Positions 35,031 through 42,579 of a DNA stretch of 64,000 bases are shown piece after piece. The notes under the pieces were generated by a model. That model did not search any database. It had not been told where the DNA came from and was given only the letters and a program-made list of their open reading frames with translations. This DNA comes from Prado023 sp963747335 (GTDB taxonomy: Bacteria > Actinomycetota > Actinomycetes > S36-B12 > CAIYMF01): assembly GCA_963747335.1 (NCBI GenBank), contig CAVVEV010000012.1:124001-188000 (forward strand), written 5' to 3'. A program made the translations under genes and the position numbers. Positions within the stretch are counted from its first letter, which is position 1, and each line of letters starts with the position of its first letter.

Positions 35031-36416
35031 GTGACCAAGTGGCGGGTCCTGGCGCTCATCGCCATCGCAACCCTGGTGCCCGCCCTCACCGTGGCGGTGG
35101 TCCTGGCCGATCTCCCTGCACGATCGCGACGCGCCCTGCTCGACGCCGTGGGCACGCAGTGGCTCATCCTCGCCCTGGGACTGGTCGTCCTCGTCGCCGG
35201 GATCGGGTGGGTGGCATGGAGCACGTGGCGCTCCGAGCAGCGCCACGACGCGCGGCAGGCGGCTGACATCGAGATCATCGCCACGGTCAACCCCGCCCAC
35301 CGCCTGGTCGGGTCAACCGCCGTGGAGCGTGCCGTCAACGTGCTCGCCGAGCGGCACCACTCCGCGGAGGAGCGCCTGACCCGCGAGCTGGACAGCGCCC
35401 ACGCCGAGCTCACGCGAGAGCGCGACGTCCTGTTCGCGGTGCTCGCCGGCCTCGACGTTCCGGTGGGGGTGGTCGACGACAGCGGCCGGATCCTGCTGGT
35501 GAACCCGGCCGCCCGCAAGATGCTGGTCTCGCGCTCCCGGATCGCGGCCGGGCGCAGCATCTTCGGGGTCTTCGACGCAGAGGACCTGACCCCTCTGCTC
35601 ACCCGGGCACTCGCCGGCGAACGCCCGTCCGCGGTCGTCGCCGGCACCCCGATCCGACTGGTCCGCATCACCGGACCGGACGAGCCTGGGATGGTGCTGA
35701 TCATCGGCGAGCCGGGCGAGGAGCCAGCCGGACCGGTCGTTGGCCTGTCGGTCGACCTCGCGCGTCCCAGCCGGACGGCGGTCTCCCGCGAGGAGTGGCT
35801 GGCGACCCCACTGGACCAGATCGTCTTCACGGTCCTGGACTGCGAGACGACGGGGCTGCACTCCGAGGCTGGCGACCGCCTGATCGCCCTGGGTGCGGTC
35901 CGCGTGGATGGCGCGGACGTCCGCGCCGACGACACGTTCGACGCCCTGGTGAACCCCGGGCGGCACATCCCCGAGTCCTCGACGAAGTTCCACGGGATCA
36001 GCGACGAGATGGTGGCCGATGCTACGACCGGCGCGGCGGTCATCGCGGACTTCGCCGCCTACGCGGCCGACTCGGTGCTCGTCGGCCACCACCTCACGTT
36101 CGACCTCGGGTTCCTCGGGCCGCATGCCGCAGAGGCCGGGATCATCCTCGAGCCGCTCAGCCTGGACACCATGATGCTCTCCGCGGTCCTGGATCCCGAC
36201 CCCGACGCCCGGCACGGCCTGGACGGTGTGTGCGCTCGGTTCGGGGTGGAGGTCATCGGCCGGCACACCGCGCTCGGTGATGCGCTGGCCACGGCCGAGG
36301 TGCTGGTCCGGATGATCCCCCTGCTCCGGGAGCGGGGGATCCACACCCTCGCCGACGCACAGCGAGCCTCCGCCTCCACCGAGCTGGCCGGTCGGATCTC
36401 GGCGGTGGGCGGGTAG
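35031..36416 (+). CDS. Membrane-anchored PAS-DEDDh 3'-5' exonuclease
   Basis: 461 residues with an unusual layout. Two membrane helices (about 6-26 and 41-64), a coiled region (about 95-130), a PAS-like domain (about 135-220: LFAVLAGLDVPVGVVDDSGRI and ILLVNPAARKML), then a DnaQ-type exonuclease (about 262-445). Catalytic residues are readable: D270/E272 in LDCETTGL, Asp in HHLTFDLGFL, and His/Asp in IGRHTALGDALATAEVL, the DEDDh arrangement. GTG 35031 has GGAGGTG nearby. It ends the acetate operon. A membrane-tethered, sensor-equipped exonuclease next to an NTase hints at turnover of a signalling nucleotide or RNA rather than replication proofreading. Confidence 0.88.
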   Translation: MTKWRVLALIAIATLVPALTVAVVLADLPARSRRALLDAVGTQWLILALGLVVLVAGIGWVAWSTWRSEQRHDARQAADIEIIATVNPAHRLVGSTAVERAVNVLAERHHSAEERLTRELDSAHAELTRERDVLFAVLAGLDVPVGVVDDSGRILLVNPAARKMLVSRSRIAAGRSIFGVFDAEDLTPLLTRALAGERPSAVVAGTPIRLVRITGPDEPGMVLIIGEPGEEPAGPVVGLSVDLARPSRTAVSREEWLATPLDQIVFTVLDCETTGLHSEAGDRLIALGAVRVDGADVRADDTFDALVNPGRHIPESSTKFHGISDEMVADATTGAAVIADFAAYAADSVLVGHHLTFDLGFLGPHAAEAGIILEPLSLDTMMLSAVLDPDPDARHGLDGVCARFGVEVIGRHTALGDALATAEVLVRMIPLLRERGIHTLADAQRASASTELAGRISAVGG

Positions 36417-36439
36417 CGCGCGGTCGCCCGCGCCCAGCC

Positions 36440-36934
36440 TCAGGCCAGAGCGGCGCGGATCTGATCGGCGTGGTCCCGGGCGTGTGCGATGTAGGTGTCC
36501 AGCCAGTCCCCCAGCGTGTAGGGACCCGATTCGGTATGGACACCGGATCGCGCGAGGTCGTCGGCGGTGATGAGGTCCAGCAGCTCGGCGCTCGAGTCGC
36601 GGACCGCGGCGAACACCGCCAGCGACCCGGCGGCGGGACGGTCGTAGTGCAGCGCCCGGGCCCACTGGCCCTCGTCGTACCCCTGGATCGTCGTGCCCTC
36701 AGGCTCGGCCAGGAGGCGGCGCAGTCGCACGAAGGAATTGGTCTCGGAGTCGGCCACGTGGTGGATCACCATCCTCGGGGTCCACCCGTCGGGCTCGGCG
36801 GGGTGCACGTCGAGGTCGGCGTCAGTGACGGCCGAGGCGACCGACAGGAACTCAGCGGTGGCTGCGCGATAGTCAGCGACGCGATCAGCCAGCTCGGGCT
36901 CCCGCGGGGCGCCGGCCCTGGGCTCGGACATCAT
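36440..36934 (-). CDS. DinB-family protein
   Basis: 164 residues forming a DinB-like four-helix bundle. The metal-ligand histidines are visible in PRMVIHHVADSETNSFVRL and at the C-terminus in YIAHARDHADQIRAAL. Other features are the typical early segment YRAATAEFLSVASAVTDADL and the Trp-rich middle. ATG 36934 has GAGAGGA six bases upstream; the longer open frame is rejected. These proteins are often metal-dependent thiol transferases or of unknown function. It is convergent with the exonuclease gene and separated by a terminator from the second sugar transporter operon. Confidence 0.88.
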   Translation of the reverse strand: MMSEPRAGAPREPELADRVADYRAATAEFLSVASAVTDADLDVHPAEPDGWTPRMVIHHVADSETNSFVRLRRLLAEPEGTTIQGYDEGQWARALHYDRPAAGSLAVFAAVRDSSAELLDLITADDLARSGVHTESGPYTLGDWLDTYIAHARDHADQIRAALA

Positions 36935-36987
36935 GTCGATTCCTCTCGGGTGATCCGGTGGCTGGGCCGCCGGTGGCTGGGAATGCT

Positions 36988-37025
36988 CCTGGGGTGGAGC
37001 CCTCCCTGCGGAGGACCCCACCCCA
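36988..37025 (-). terminator. Terminator hairpin of the second sugar transporter operon
   Basis: CTGGGGTGG...CCCTCC pairs with GGAGG...CCCACCCCAG across a four-base loop (36988-37025), a near-perfect long stem 66 bases beyond the chvE2 stop on the minus strand. Confidence 0.8.
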
Positions 37026-37090
37026 GTCGGTGGTGCAGATCAGGACCTCAGGTCACACGGACCCGGTGCCCTGTCAGGGCGTGCCGTGGA

Positions 37091-38227
37091 TCACATACCA
37101 GCCTGGAACGCCGCAAGGAGCTCGGCGTTGTCGGCGTAGACCTCTTCGCCGTTCTCAGAGGTGACGATCAGCGGCTCGAGGTAGTACGTCGGGATCTCGA
37201 GGCCACTGTCCGGCCAGGTGAAGGTGGCGGTGGTCGGGAAGACCTCGCCGGTGCAGATCTTCTCGACCATGGCAACGCTCTCGGCCACCAGCTTGCGGGT
37301 GTCCTTGTAGATGGTCGAGTACTGCTCGCCCGCGGCGACGCGGGTCACGGCGACGACCTCGGAGTCCTGGCCGGTCACGACCGGGGTCAGCTTCGCGGCG
37401 GTCGCAGCGTTGAGGATGCCCTCAGCCAGCTGGTCGTTCGGCGAGAGGACGCCCGACAGGTCGGTGCCGTCGCTGTAGTTGCTGGTGATCAGGTTCTCCA
37501 TGCGCTCCTGGGCCTTCTCCTTCTTCCAGCCCTCGGTGGAGACCTGGTCGAAGGTGACCTGTCCGGAGGTCACGACGAGGGTGCCGTCGTCGATCTTCGG
37601 CTGCAGGACGTCCATGGCGCCGTTGAAGAACACCGGGGCGTTGGCGTCGGTGGCAGCACCGGCGAACAGCTCGATGTTGTACGGGCCGTCACCCTTGAGC
37701 TTGGCCAGGCCCTCGAGGAGGGCCGTGCCCTGGAGCTGGCCGACCTTGAAGTTGTCGAAGGCGATGTAGTAGTCGGTGCCCGGGGCATCGATAGGACGGT
37801 CGTAGGCCACGACCGGGACGCCCGCGGCCTCCGCGGCGCTGACCTGGCCGGTCAGCTGCTTGCCGTCCTCGGCGCCGATGACGATGACCTTGGCGCTCTG
37901 GGTCAGCATGTTGTCGATCTTGGTCTGCTGCGAGGCCGCGGCCGACGCAGCGTCGGAGAACTGCACGTCGGGGGTGAACCCGGCGGCCGTGAGGCCCTCG
38001 TCGAAGAGCTGCTTGGCGAGCGTCCAGTTCTCGGAGGTCTGCGCGGGCAGCGAGACGCCGATGCGGTCGCCGGGGGCACACGTCGTGGTGGTCTGGCCAC
38101 CCGCGGCCGCCGACTCACTGGCGGCGGGAGCGGTGCTCTCCGTCGCAGTCTCGGACTCAGTGGAGCAGCCGCTCAGGATGAGCAGTGAGCTGCATGCCGC
38201 CGCAATGGCGACCAGTGACTTCCTCAT
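37091..38227 (-). CDS. chvE: Monosaccharide-binding lipoprotein (ChvE-like), copy 2
   Basis: 378 residues. Signal sequence with lipobox LILSGC (Cys about residue 21), a Ser/Thr/Glu-rich linker with an extra TTTTC, and a type-I sugar-binding fold. Blocks parallel copy 1: GVSLPAQTSENWTLAKQLF, VPVVAYDRPIDAPGTDYYI, FDNFKVGQLQGTALLEGL, ELFAGAATDANAPVFFNGAM, VVTGQDSEVVAVTRV. It lies last in the operon gguA2-gguB2-chvE2, a different order from copy 1 where it is first. AAGGAG lies about 12 bases upstream of ATG 38227. Substrate presumably another pentose or hexose. The upstream permease is frameshifted, so transport depends on whether that lesion is real. Confidence 0.92.
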   Translation of the reverse strand: MRKSLVAIAAACSSLLILSGCSTESETATESTAPAASESAAAGGQTTTTCAPGDRIGVSLPAQTSENWTLAKQLFDEGLTAAGFTPDVQFSDAASAAASQQTKIDNMLTQSAKVIVIGAEDGKQLTGQVSAAEAAGVPVVAYDRPIDAPGTDYYIAFDNFKVGQLQGTALLEGLAKLKGDGPYNIELFAGAATDANAPVFFNGAMDVLQPKIDDGTLVVTSGQVTFDQVSTEGWKKEKAQERMENLITSNYSDGTDLSGVLSPNDQLAEGILNAATAAKLTPVVTGQDSEVVAVTRVAAGEQYSTIYKDTRKLVAESVAMVEKICTGEVFPTTATFTWPDSGLEIPTYYLEPLIVTSENGEEVYADNAELLAAFQAGM

Positions 38228-38294
38228 ATTCGGTGTTTCTCCTTCTTGTTTGGGGTGGAGATCTTTGGGCGCGGGGATCGCGCCGGGGTAGCGC

Positions 38295-39591
38295 CTACTT
38301 GCTGGCGGCGGTGACGGCGGCGGGTTCGGAAGCCGCCCCTTCAGCGGACTTGTGCTTCCTGCGACTCAGCGACGGGAACAGCGGTGGGCGGTCCTGCTGC
38401 TTGCTCAGCAGGTCGAAGGCGACGGCGGCCAGGAGGACCAGGCCCTTGATGACCGACACCCAGGACTGCTCGACGCCCATGAGCGACAGGCCGTTGTTCA
38501 GGAACGCCATGACCAGGCCACCGATCATCGACCCGATCACGGTGCCGACGCCGCCGGTGACCGCCGCACCACCGATGAAGACGGCGGCGATCGCGTCGAG
38601 CTCCCAGCCGACGCCGTCCTGCGGGCCGGATGCGCCGGCGCGGGCGATGTACATCATGCCGGCCAGCGCGGCGAGCATCGACATGTTCGCGATCACGAGG
38701 AAGTTGACCCGCGGGACGTTCACGCCGGACAGGGCTGCGGCGCGCTTGTTGCCGCCGACGGCGTAGATGTGACGGCCGAAGGTGGTGTTGCCCATGATGA
38801 ACGAGTAGATGAAGACCAGGACGAGCAGGATCAGGCCGGAGACCGGGAAGCCCGTGCCGTCGTTCCCGGTGGCGAACTTGAAGGCGAAGAACATGATCAC
38901 GAGGCCCGAGCAGGACCATCTTGACGAGGGTTGCCCACAGCGGCGGGACCTCATCGCCGACGGACTTGGCCTTCGAGCGCTTGCGGAACTCGAACCAGAC
39001 CAGGGCGAGCACGGCCACGATGCCCAGGACCAATGTGGGCGTGTTCACGATCCTCGTGCCATCGGCGAGGATGAGGTTCGGGCCCACCTGCGGGATGTAG
39101 CCCCGACCGATCACCTTGAAGCCCTCAGGGACCGGCACGGTGTTGGACTGGCCGATGACCTGGTTCAACCCGCGGAATATCAACATGCCGGCCAGCGTCA
39201 CGATGAACGCCGGCACCATCACCCGCGAGACCCAGAACCCCTGCCAGGCACCCACCAGGATCCCGACGACCAGGCCCACCAGGATGCCCACGGGCCAGGC
39301 GACGCCCCAGTCAGCCATGACTTTCGCGACGACGATCCCGGTGAACGCGGCCACGGAGCCGACCGAGAGGTCGATGTGCCCGGCGATGATCACCATCACC
39401 ATGCCGATCGCCAGGATCAGGATGTAGGAGTACTGGGAGATGATGTTGATCAGGTTCACCGAGCTGAGCACCACACCGTCGGTGGTGAAGTAGAACAGCG
39501 TGATGATCGCGATCAGGCTGAAGACCATGCCGTACTGGCGCACGTCGGCATTGCCGAACACGCCTTGACGGAACTCCTTCACCTTGCTCAT
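38295..39591 (-). pseudogene. gguB: Monosaccharide ABC transporter permease (GguB type), copy 2, broken by a single-base frameshift
   Basis: The N-terminal part (from ATG 39591, overlapping the gguA2 stop by four bases) reads MSKVKEFRQGVFGNADVRQ on through GHIDLSVGSVAAFTG to WATLVKMVLLG. The C-terminal part, in another frame, resumes with LVIMFFAFKFATG and runs through FGRHIYAVGGNKRAAAL and GGAAVTGGVGTVIGSM to 38295. The join falls in the plus-strand CCC at 38905-38907. Removing one C restores a continuous protein of about 431 residues that aligns with copy 1 (8946-10205) across the break. As written, translation leaves the true frame after about 228 residues. The intact coding quality on both sides suggests a very recent mutation or a sequencing/assembly error. 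Confidence 0.88.
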
Positions 39592-41153
39592 GCCGTGGTC
39601 CTCACTCGTGCGGATGTCATGGACTTCATCAGGGACTCCTGGGTGGCTTCCTCGACCGGGACGTCTGCCGTCACCTGGCCCTCGAACACCGTGTAGATGC
39701 GGTCGGAGATGCCGATGACCTCGGGCAGCTCGGAGGAGATCACGATGACGCCCTTGCCCTGCCGGGCCAGCTCGAAGATCACCTCGTAGATCTCGTACTT
39801 GGCGCCGACGTCGATGCCGCGCGTGGGCTCGTCGAGGATCAGCAGGTCCGAGTCGGTGAACATCCACTTGCTCAGCACGACCTTCTGCTGGTTGCCGCCG
39901 GAGAGCTTGTCCACGCCCTCGTTGACCGACGGGGTCTTGGTGCGCAGGCGCTTGCGGTAGTCCTCGGCGGCGACGAACACCTTGTGCTTGTCGATCACGC
40001 CCCGCGTGCTCACCTTGCTCCACTTGGCCTGGACGGTGGCGGTCTTGATGTCGTCGAGGAGGTTCAGGCCCAGGGTCTTGCGGTCCTCGCTGACGTAGGC
40101 CACGCCGTGCTTGATCGCGTCGCCGACGTGGCGCAGCTCGATCTCCTGGCCGTCCTTGATGATCGTCCCGGACTCCCAGATGCCGTAGCTGCGACCGAAG
40201 ATGCTCATCGCCAGCTCGGTGCGCCCGGCGCCCATCAGCCCGGCGATCCCGACGACCTCGCCGTGGCGGACCTTGATGCTCGAGCCCTTGCAGACGTAGC
40301 GGTCGTCGGCCAGCGGGTGCTTGACCCAGACGTCGCGGACCTCGAAGAACACCTCCCCGATGTGCTTCTCGCGGCTCGGGTAGCGGCTGTCCATCTCGCG
40401 GCCGACCATGCCCTTGATGATCCGGTCCTCGTCGGCGTCCTCGGCGTCGAGGGTCTCGATCGTCTGGCCGTCGCGGATGATCGTGATCTTGTCCGAGATC
40501 TGCTCGATCTCGTTGAGCTTGTGCGAGATCATGATGCAGCTGACGCCGGACTCCTTGAGGCCCTGCATCAGCCCGAGCAGGTGCTGGGAGTCCTTGTCGT
40601 TGAGCGCCGCGGTGGGCTCGTCGAGGATCAGCAGCTCGACGTCCTTGCTCAGGGCCTTGGCGATCTCGACGAGCTGCTGCTTGCCGACGCCGATGTTCTT
40701 GATCTGGGTGTCGGGGCGCTCGTCGAGGCCGACCCGCTCCATGAGCTCGATGCAGCGCCGCCGGGCGGTGGCCCAGTCGATCGCCGTGCCGCCCCACTTG
40801 CGGGGCTCGTTGCCGAGGAACATGTTCTCCATGATCGACAGCTCGGGGATCAGTGCGAGCTCCTGGTGGATGATCACGATGCCGACGGCCTCGGACTCAC
40901 CGATGTTGCGGAACTGGCAGAGCTCGCCCTTGTAGTCGATGTCGCCCTCGTAGGAGCCGTAGGGGTAGACCCCCGACAGCACCTTCATGAGCGTGGACTT
41001 GCCCGCACCGTTCTCGCCGCAGATCGAATGGATCTCCGGGCGCCCCACGGTCAGCGAGACCTCGGACAGGGCCTTCACACCGGGGAACTCCTTGGTGATG
41101 CTGCGCATCTCCAGGAGGGGCGATTCACTCACTGCATGCACCACCATGATCAC
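39588..41153 (-). CDS. gguA: Monosaccharide ABC transporter ATPase (GguA type), copy 2
   Basis: 521 residues, two ABC domains. Domain 1: CGENGAGKST, IGVGKQQLVEIAKALS, LLILDEPTAALND. Domain 2: GIAGLMGAGRTEL, LSGGNQQKVVLSKWMF, LLILDEPTRGIDVG. Closely parallels copy 1 through the whole length. The N-terminus is uncertain: GTG 41153, ATG 41147 and a later GTG all lie before the conserved LLEMRSITKEFPG and none has a clear ribosome-binding site. First gene of the operon, behind a promoter with a consensus TTGACA and direct repeats. Divergent from a LacI regulator. Confidence 0.94.
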   Translation of the reverse strand: MIMVVHAVSESPLLEMRSITKEFPGVKALSEVSLTVGRPEIHSICGENGAGKSTLMKVLSGVYPYGSYEGDIDYKGELCQFRNIGESEAVGIVIIHQELALIPELSIMENMFLGNEPRKWGGTAIDWATARRRCIELMERVGLDERPDTQIKNIGVGKQQLVEIAKALSKDVELLILDEPTAALNDKDSQHLLGLMQGLKESGVSCIMISHKLNEIEQISDKITIIRDGQTIETLDAEDADEDRIIKGMVGREMDSRYPSREKHIGEVFFEVRDVWVKHPLADDRYVCKGSSIKVRHGEVVGIAGLMGAGRTELAMSIFGRSYGIWESGTIIKDGQEIELRHVGDAIKHGVAYVSEDRKTLGLNLLDDIKTATVQAKWSKVSTRGVIDKHKVFVAAEDYRKRLRTKTPSVNEGVDKLSGGNQQKVVLSKWMFTDSDLLILDEPTRGIDVGAKYEIYEVIFELARQGKGVIVISSELPEVIGISDRIYTVFEGQVTADVPVEEATQESLMKSMTSARVRTTA

Positions 41154-41225
41154 GGATCGTCACGACTGGCAGGGCAGGGGTCAACACGCCACGCCGCCAA
41201 TGTCTCAGGGATGTCACAACTCCGA

Positions 41226-41254
41226 AGCAAAGCCCTCATGTCCTACGTTGTCAA
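41226..41254 (-). promoter_or_regulatory. Candidate promoter of the second sugar transporter operon
   Basis: Minus-strand TTGACA (41254-41249) is a perfect -35 box. Seventeen bases downstream lies TTTGCT (41231-41226), a poor -10. The start of gguA2 is 73 bases further on. The GRTAACGA repeats sit immediately upstream of the -35, suggesting activator dependence. Confidence 0.45.
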
Positions 41255-41262
41255 GCACCATA

Positions 41263-41281
41263 GGTAACGAGTTGATAACGA
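41263..41281. promoter_or_regulatory. Direct repeats GGTAACGA-N3-GATAACGA upstream of gguA2
   Basis: Octamers at 41263-41270 and 41274-41281, again 11 bases start to start, abutting the -35 region at 41249-41254. They are the same two octamers as in the araB promoter, in swapped order. They also lie about 70 bases upstream of the divergent LacI gene. Confidence 0.55.
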
Positions 41282-41349
41282 AGGACGTCACTGCGGCTCT
41301 GCCTTGTGGCAATCGCTCTCCGGCGGTGGAGACGCGCTACAGTCGGTCC

Positions 41350-42384
41350 ATGACATCGAAGGACATGGGGGTGGTCCGGGGGGCACCCCCCTCAGGCCGG
41401 GCGACACTCGCCGATGTCGCGCGGCTCGCCGAGGTGAGCACCAAGACGGTGTCCCGGGCCCTGTCCGGCGGGGCCAATGTGGACCCCGAGACCCGCGCTC
41501 GCGTCGAGCACGCGGCCGCCACGCTCCGGTTCCGCCCCAACGCCCTGGCGCGTGAGCTGCGCACGGGTGGCGTGAGCAACACCGTCGGCTTCGTGATCGG
41601 GGACCTGACCAACCCGTTCTACGCGCTGGTCGCCGCCGGCGTGGAGCGCGTCCTGGCCCGGCACGGCCTCACCGTGGTCATCGCCGCCACGGACGACGAG
41701 TCCCGGCTGGAGCCCACGGTGGTCTCAGCAATGCTCGAGCGCCGGATCCGGGGACTGCTGCTCGTCCCGATCGCCGACGACCACAGCTACCTGGAGGGCG
41801 AGAGACATTTCGGGACCCCGATCGTGGCCGTCGACCGGCCCCTGTCGAATGCCACGAGTGACAGCATCGTCCTGGACAACCGCGCCGGCGCCCGGGCCGG
41901 TGTGCTCGCACTCCTGGACGCCGGGCACACCCGCGTGGCCTTCGTGGGGAGTACGGAGTCGCTCTACACCCACCACGAGCGGCTGCTGGGCTACCGCGAC
42001 GCCCTCGAAGCGCGCGGACATGCGGTCGACCCCGCCCTGATCCGGACTGACGGCCCCGACATCGCCTCCGCCGCCTCCGCTGTGTCGGCGCTCCTGGATT
42101 CCGACCACGCGCCGTCCGCTGTGTTCGCCGGCAACAACCGCGCCACGATCGGCGCCCTGCAGGGCATCCGCCAACGGGGCGCGCAGGTCGGGCTGCTCGG
42201 ATTCGACGACTTCGAGCTCGCCGGGTTCCTCGGCGTGAGCGTGGTCGCCCACCAGCCCGAGCGGATGGGCGAGGTGGCCGCCGAGATCATGCTGCGCCGG
42301 ATCGACGAGCCGATGGGGCGCGCAGAACAGGTCGTGCTGCCCACGCGGGTCATCCTCCGCGGCTCGGAGCGCCATCTCGCCTGA
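41350..42384 (+). CDS. LacI-family transcriptional regulator (divergent from sugar transporter 2)
   Basis: 344 residues. Helix-turn-helix TLADVARLAEVSTKTVSRAL (about 18-38), hinge RPNALARELRTGGVSNTVG, then the sugar-binding-like effector domain with VIGDLTNPFYALVAAGVE, GLLLVPIADD, PIVAVDRPL, AVFAGNNRATIGALQ and VGLLGFDDFELAG. ATG 41350 is the first in-frame start after a non-coding stretch; ATG 41365 is possible too. No good ribosome-binding site is present for either, so translation from a short or absent leader is possible. It probably regulates gguA2-gguB2-chvE2, sharing the 196-base intergenic region. Confidence 0.93.
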   Translation: MTSKDMGVVRGAPPSGRATLADVARLAEVSTKTVSRALSGGANVDPETRARVEHAAATLRFRPNALARELRTGGVSNTVGFVIGDLTNPFYALVAAGVERVLARHGLTVVIAATDDESRLEPTVVSAMLERRIRGLLLVPIADDHSYLEGERHFGTPIVAVDRPLSNATSDSIVLDNRAGARAGVLALLDAGHTRVAFVGSTESLYTHHERLLGYRDALEARGHAVDPALIRTDGPDIASAASAVSALLDSDHAPSAVFAGNNRATIGALQGIRQRGAQVGLLGFDDFELAGFLGVSVVAHQPERMGEVAAEIMLRRIDEPMGRAEQVVLPTRVILRGSERHLA

Positions 42385-42438
42385 GGCTCCGCGCTGGGAC
42401 GGGCGGCGCCGAGAGGGCTCGACCCCTGGCGCGGCCGC

Positions 42439-42507
42439 CCACCCACCGTTGATCCCACTCTGGATGGCGTCCAGGGTCGGCAACCAGAATGGATCGATGG
42501 TGGGTGG
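42439..42507. terminator. Long inverted repeat after the LacI gene
   Basis: A 17-position stem (42439-42455 with 42491-42507, two G-T pairs), extended by TCTGG/CCAGA (42459-42463 with 42484-42488). It starts 54 bases after the LacI stop and ends 72 bases before the next gene. Probable terminator. Confidence 0.65.
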
Positions 42508-42579
42508 CTGCGAGCCGTCCGTGTCGCGGCGCATCCGTCACGACGCGACCCCGACGCTCGCTCGGATACGGTCCGGGGC

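Noticed and set aside
38895..38915. Programmed ribosomal frameshift in gguB2
   Set aside because: No slippery heptamer or downstream structure of the usual kind, and the intact paralogue has no such signal; a one-base indel is simpler.
38341..40797. Open frame of 818 codons across gguA2 and gguB2
   Set aside because: Only its middle (from 39591 to about 38908) is the true N-terminal half of gguB2; the rest is out-of-frame reading of gguA2 and of the gguB2 C-terminus.
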